DNA of 41,014 nucleotides, taken from contig CAZSFD010000047.1 of the NCBI GenBank assembly GCA_964606085.1, positions 1 through 41,014 of the forward strand, read 5' to 3'. Below, piece by piece: positions 39,509-41,014 of this stretch; position 1 is the stretch's first letter; each line of letters starts with the position of its first letter. This stretch comes from CAIQJJ01 sp964606085 (GTDB lineage Bacteria > Chloroflexota > Anaerolineae > Anaerolineales > UBA4823). The position numbers and the translations under genes are program-made. Below the pieces are notes generated by a model. The model ran no database searches. It was not told the origin of the DNA and saw nothing but the letters and a program-made list of their open reading frames with translations.

Positions 39509-40909
39509 TTAATCAACCAACGGCTTGGCGTACTGGAAGTAATTGGCGATGCGTTCGGCTTCGGTGAACTTCTCGAAATCTTCCACTTCGGCCACTTCGC
39601 GGTGGGTGATCAGCTCTTCGAGCAGCGAGACGGCCAGGTCGTAGTTCCTGGTTTGATGCTCGTTGAGCAGTTGCCACAGCAGCATGGTTTTGTCGCCGCT
39701 CTTGAAGGCGTACAGGTCGCGCTCCATTTCGAGCCATTCGGGCTGGACGTGGTTGAGCAGGATGTTCTGCGGCAGTTGCGTGAAATCTTTGATGTGAACG
39801 CCGCTGGCGTCAATATGGGCGGGCACTTCGACCACCACGTTTTCGGGGATGCCGTGCAGCTTGCCGCCCTTGTTGGGCACGTTGACCTGGAAATCGCCGC
39901 CGTTATCGAACGAGAGTGCGTCAATGATCGAGACGATCTGCTCGCGCGAGTGTTCTTGGCCAACCAGGCCCACCAAGTCGAAATTGGGGTCTTTGGATGC
40001 TGCGATCCACTCGGCAATTCTGGCTTCCAGATTCTTGACGAAGTAGGGCCGGGCGATGTGCGTATCCGGCCCGCCAAAGGGTTCGCCGAACCAGCGCTTC
40101 TTGGTGGCGATATCGGTGTGATACCACCAGCCGCCGCGCCGCACGGTATCGCCAACGGGCATCAGGCCGTACAGGCGGTACTCGTTGCAAGCGCCGCGCG
40201 ACATCTGCGCATCGTGGGTGGATTTGGCCCGGTGCGTGCGCCAGTATTCCTCGCCTTTGGTAGCAATCCACTCGTCGAGCATGGGGTAGATGCTCTTGCC
40301 CTCGTACTCGAACCTGGTCAGCCAGATGTTGTGGTTCAGGCCGGGGGCTTCCCAGACCACCTTGTCAGGATCAAGCCCGAGGACATGGGCCACTTCGAGA
40401 TAACCATAATGCCCATGGCATAAACCGATCACCTTGGTCGAGGTCTCGCGCGTCATCAACGTGCTGCCGTGGAAGACCGGGTTGCCGACCTGGATCAGCC
40501 AGGCATTCGGGCAAATGCGTTCGATGTCTTGCGCCACGCTCAGCATCAGCCAGAACTGGTGATATGGCCCCAACGCCCCGCCGAAGTGATAGTAGCCGTA
40601 GCGCGAGCACAGGTCACGCAGATTGGCCTCGACCACGTGACCAAGCACGTAGCCGGTGTTGATCACGTAATCGGCCCCCTGCAGGGCGGCGGTGCGGTCG
40701 GTGGTCTTCTCGAAGGTCAGGTTCGAGCCGAGTTGGGCGGCGTAGCGCCGGGCCAGGTTGTAGATCATGTCCAGGCGTTCCTCGTCAATATCCATGAATG
40801 CCACGTGGCTGTCGTTCAGGTTGGGGGTCAGGCACAAATCCTTGACCATGGTCATGGAAAATTGGGCGCTGCCTGCGCCGATGATGGTGACTTTCAGTTT
40901 TTGGGTCAT
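39509..40909 (-). CDS. GH4 NAD-dependent alpha-glycosidase
   Basis: GH4 enzymes hydrolyse alpha-glycosides by an unusual NAD+- and Mn2+-dependent oxidation-elimination route. The 466-residue protein has the Rossmann motif IIGAGSAQFS (9-18), FMDIDEERL with the acidic ribose-binding position, and the metal ligands C164 (GLCHGHYG) and H193 (PGLNHNIWL), so it should be active. Later landmarks are YRLYGLMPVGD and VEVPAHIDASGV. Alpha-galactosidase, alpha-glucosidase and alpha-glucuronidase all occur in this family. Next to a xylosidase-like operon alpha-glucuronidase would make sense, but the sequence alone does not decide. AAGGAG lies six bases before the ATG. No signal peptide. It is convergent with the GH3 operon. 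Confidence 0.9.
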   Translation of the reverse strand: MTQKLKVTIIGAGSAQFSMTMVKDLCLTPNLNDSHVAFMDIDEERLDMIYNLARRYAAQLGSNLTFEKTTDRTAALQGADYVINTGYVLGHVVEANLRDLCSRYGYYHFGGALGPYHQFWLMLSVAQDIERICPNAWLIQVGNPVFHGSTLMTRETSTKVIGLCHGHYGYLEVAHVLGLDPDKVVWEAPGLNHNIWLTRFEYEGKSIYPMLDEWIATKGEEYWRTHRAKSTHDAQMSRGACNEYRLYGLMPVGDTVRRGGWWYHTDIATKKRWFGEPFGGPDTHIARPYFVKNLEARIAEWIAASKDPNFDLVGLVGQEHSREQIVSIIDALSFDNGGDFQVNVPNKGGKLHGIPENVVVEVPAHIDASGVHIKDFTQLPQNILLNHVQPEWLEMERDLYAFKSGDKTMLLWQLLNEHQTRNYDLAVSLLEELITHREVAEVEDFEKFTEAERIANYFQYAKPLVD

Positions 40910-40936
40910 TTTTTGCTCCTTGTGAGAACCTTGTAG

Positions 40937-40971
40937 TGCGAAATTTATTTCGCATTCTGTGGGTGCGAAAT
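40937..40971 (-). promoter_or_regulatory. Palindromic operator upstream of GH4
   Basis: TGCGAAAT-TT-ATTTCGCA (40937-40954) has perfect 8-bp arms, and a third half-site TGCGAAAT lies at 40964-40971, 27 bp from the first. They sit 28-62 bp before the GH4 ATG, in AT-rich DNA where the promoter must lie. A dimeric repressor such as a LacI- or GntR-type protein would fit; none is encoded in the window. Confidence 0.55.
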
Positions 40972-41014
40972 AAAATTAGAACAAACAAAAAGCCAAACCA
41001 CCGTGCCGCAGATA

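Overview
The window reads as chromosomal DNA of a mesophilic, GC-rich (roughly 60% by eye) bacterium, most likely a Chloroflexota member of the Anaerolineae/Caldilineae type. The pointers are a secreted FG-GAP/DUF11 protein ending in YLPVIFR (a C-terminal motif typical of Chloroflexota surface proteins), WYL-type regulators, S9 peptidase, GH3/GH43/GH4 sugar genes, and TA-module debris. This taxonomic call is inference; no rRNA or tRNA gene was seen.

Positions 1-13090 hold a type I-E CRISPR-Cas locus on the minus strand in the classical order cas3 - cse1 - cse2 - cas7 - cas5 - cas6e - cas1 - cas2 - array. The array (24 repeats visible) runs off the left edge. Three things are unusual. The Cas3 helicase-nuclease carries an N-terminal HTH-WYL-WCX regulator fused in frame (about 330 residues). 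The operon is interrupted twice by plus-strand (antisense) toxin-antitoxin DNA: a complete vapBC pair between cse2 and cas7, and an antitoxin joined to a PIN-toxin tail between cas6e and cas1. Two blocks (cas3 3' end plus most of cse1; middle of cas7) are clearly more AT-rich than the rest, suggesting mosaic exchange.

Positions 13100-14570 are a scar region: a truncated, catalytically altered IS110 transposase, a small HTH gene closely resembling the Cas3 N-terminus and flanked by GTTGGAAAATTA palindromes, and the tail of a GAF domain. Positions 14572-19430 are plus-strand housekeeping genes (S9 peptidase, TrmI tRNA methyltransferase, CoA-type Nudix hydrolase, sulfurtransferase) with a decayed AbrB/VapC module between them. 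Positions 19461-24150 hold a minus-strand sigma-54 cassette: rpoN with a zinc-ribbon-like insert, a soluble PAS histidine kinase, and an NtrC-like activator lacking its DNA-binding domain. Copies of a dispersed palindromic repeat flank and separate these genes. A 1626-residue secreted beta-propeller/DUF11 protein follows.

Positions 29160-41014 contain transketolase with a well-formed promoter, a pair of SPFH proteins, and a sugar-use operon (GH3, GH43, solute-binding protein without signal peptide, UroD-like methyltransferase) convergent with a GH4 glycosidase that has a palindromic operator upstream. None of the glycosidases has a signal peptide, so this looks like intracellular breakdown of imported, perhaps xylan-derived, oligosaccharides.
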